Origin: Bacilli bacterium
GTDB lineage: Bacteria > Bacillota_I > Bacilli_A > RFN20 > CAG-288
Length of the DNA: 6,811 bases
Reading direction: 5' to 3'
NCBI GenBank assembly: GCA_900763245.1
Contig: CAAFJQ010000101.1
Coordinates: 1 to 6,811 of the forward strand
How positions within the stretch are numbered: the stretch's first letter is position 1; the number at the start of each line of letters is the position of its first letter. The position numbers and the translations under genes were made by a program. Positions 6,644 to 6,811 of the stretch are shown here, one piece after another. Under the pieces are notes generated by a model. It was not told the DNA's origin. It made no database searches and saw nothing but the letters and a program-made list of their open reading frames with translations.

Positions 6644-6694
6644 TTTTTTGTATTCTCATTCGAATATTTCAAGAGAGACAAAATCACTGAACAA
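6597..6694. mobile_element. Miniature inverted-repeat element or deleted insertion-sequence remnant (98 bp)
   Basis: The left end TTGTTCAGTGATTTTGTCCC (6597-6616) and the inverse of the right end (6675-6694) agree at 19 of 20 positions. A further direct copy of the left repeat lies just inside it at 6623-6642. The 32 bases between the inner repeat and the right end encode nothing. Ends with several spaced copies of one repeat, outer tips TGT...ACA, and no transposase inside suggest a non-autonomous derivative of an insertion sequence; multiple terminal repeats are typical of the IS21 family, but the family assignment is only a guess. I see no clear target-site duplication: the flanks are TTGTAG on the left and TGAAAT on the right. 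It ends 22 bases upstream of the infC -35 box. Confidence 0.6.
6675..6694 (-). repeat. Inverted third copy of the repeat
   Basis: GAGACAAAATCACTGAACAA is the reverse complement of the outer left copy at 6597-6616 with one mismatch (19 of 20). It is closer to the outer copy than to the inner copy at 6623-6642, as expected if outer copies are the true ends of an element. Confidence 0.85.
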
Positions 6695-6740
6695 TGAAAT
6701 AAAGGTTTCATAGCCGATTAACTATACCTATTTTACAGAA

Positions 6741-6773
6741 GTCTAGGATTTTAGCTCCTAGGCTTTTTCTTTT
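6741..6773 (+). terminator. Plus-strand intrinsic terminator just before the right edge
   Basis: GTCTAGGA (6741-6748) pairs with TCCTAGGC (6756-6763) over 8 bp with one U-G pair and a 7-base loop, followed by TTTTTCTTTT. On the other strand no T-run follows, so it is directed rightward. No gene lies upstream on this strand within the window (the infC operon runs the other way), so it is either an attenuator of a gene beginning at the right edge or the leftover end of a lost gene. Confidence 0.65.
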
Positions 6774-6782
6774 GGAGCAAAA

Positions 6783-6811
6783 GTGTGGATTCCGAAGAAA
6801 AAACATGGCGA
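6783..6811 (+). CDS. Possible start of a gene cut by the window end (unrecognised)
   Basis: GGAG at 6774-6777 is followed five bases later by GTG at 6783-6785 and seven bases later by a second GTG at 6785-6787 in another frame. The first would begin MWIPKKKHG, the second MDSEEKTWR. Fewer than ten codons are present, so no family can be named, and either frame could be right or neither. The only support is the ribosome-binding-site-like sequence and its place directly after a terminator hairpin. Confidence 0.22.

Noticed and set aside
6597..6694. CRISPR-like repeat array
   Set aside because: Only three copies, one of them inverted, with unequal spacing and spacers of 6 and 32 bases; no cas genes nearby.
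6706..6734. Plus-strand promoter with TTTCAT and TATTTT spaced by 17 bases
   Set aside because: The -35 matches consensus at only two of six bases, and the start would fall at the first base of the terminator hairpin. Too weak to annotate.
6741..6773. T-box or known riboswitch before the right-edge gene
   Set aside because: No T-box consensus or recognisable aptamer core precedes the hairpin; the sequence upstream is the repeat element and a short AT-rich stretch.
6708..6806. 32-codon minus-strand open frame beginning ATG at 6806
   Set aside because: It runs through the terminator hairpin, has no ribosome binding site in view and resembles no family.
1..6811. A new defence, toxin-antitoxin or other accessory gene system
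   Set aside because: Every complete gene belongs to a well-known housekeeping or regulator family and the rest is covered by control elements and one small repeat unit.

Overview
The window looks like a conserved core-genome segment of a low-to-moderate GC Gram-positive bacterium (Bacillota). EzrA, a NifZ-type cysteine desulfurase paired with a ThiI that lacks the rhodanese domain, and an infC-rpmI-rplT operon behind an attenuator leader are all Bacillota traits. All seven complete genes end in TAA or TAG and tryptophan is read from TGG, so there is no sign of the recoded UGA of most Mollicutes. The protein style suggests Erysipelotrichia, but that is an impression and not proven by the sequence.

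Bases 5-5087 hold a tightly packed rightward gene series: a LacI/CcpA-type regulator, ezrA (cell-division regulator), a cysteine desulfurase (NifZ-like) and thiI (tRNA 4-thiouridine synthetase). Gaps are 19, 3 and 3 bases, so they are probably co-transcribed; the promoter lies outside the window. The last two genes form one sulfur-relay pair: the desulfurase passes persulfide sulfur to ThiI, which thiolates tRNA. The ezrA-nifZ-thiI neighbourhood resembles that of Bacillus subtilis.

Bases 5088-5195 separate convergent operons and carry two strong hairpin terminators, one after thiI and one for the leftward operon.

Bases 5196-6340 hold the leftward operon infC (IF3), rpmI (L35), rplT (L20). 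infC has no ATG, GTG or TTG that gives a full-length protein; the best start is an AUA codon 9 bases after a GGAGG. Upstream are a roughly 200-base structured leader ending in an intrinsic terminator (the arrangement of L20-controlled attenuation) and a near-consensus sigma-A promoter.

Bases 6597-6694 form a 98-bp gene-less element bounded by 20-bp inverted repeats, with an extra direct copy of the repeat on one side. It sits just upstream of the infC promoter and looks like a miniature or deleted insertion-sequence derivative. The right edge has a plus-strand terminator followed at once by a ribosome binding site and a possible gene start cut by the window end. I see no unknown multi-gene system here; the interest lies in the control region of infC and the small repeat element.
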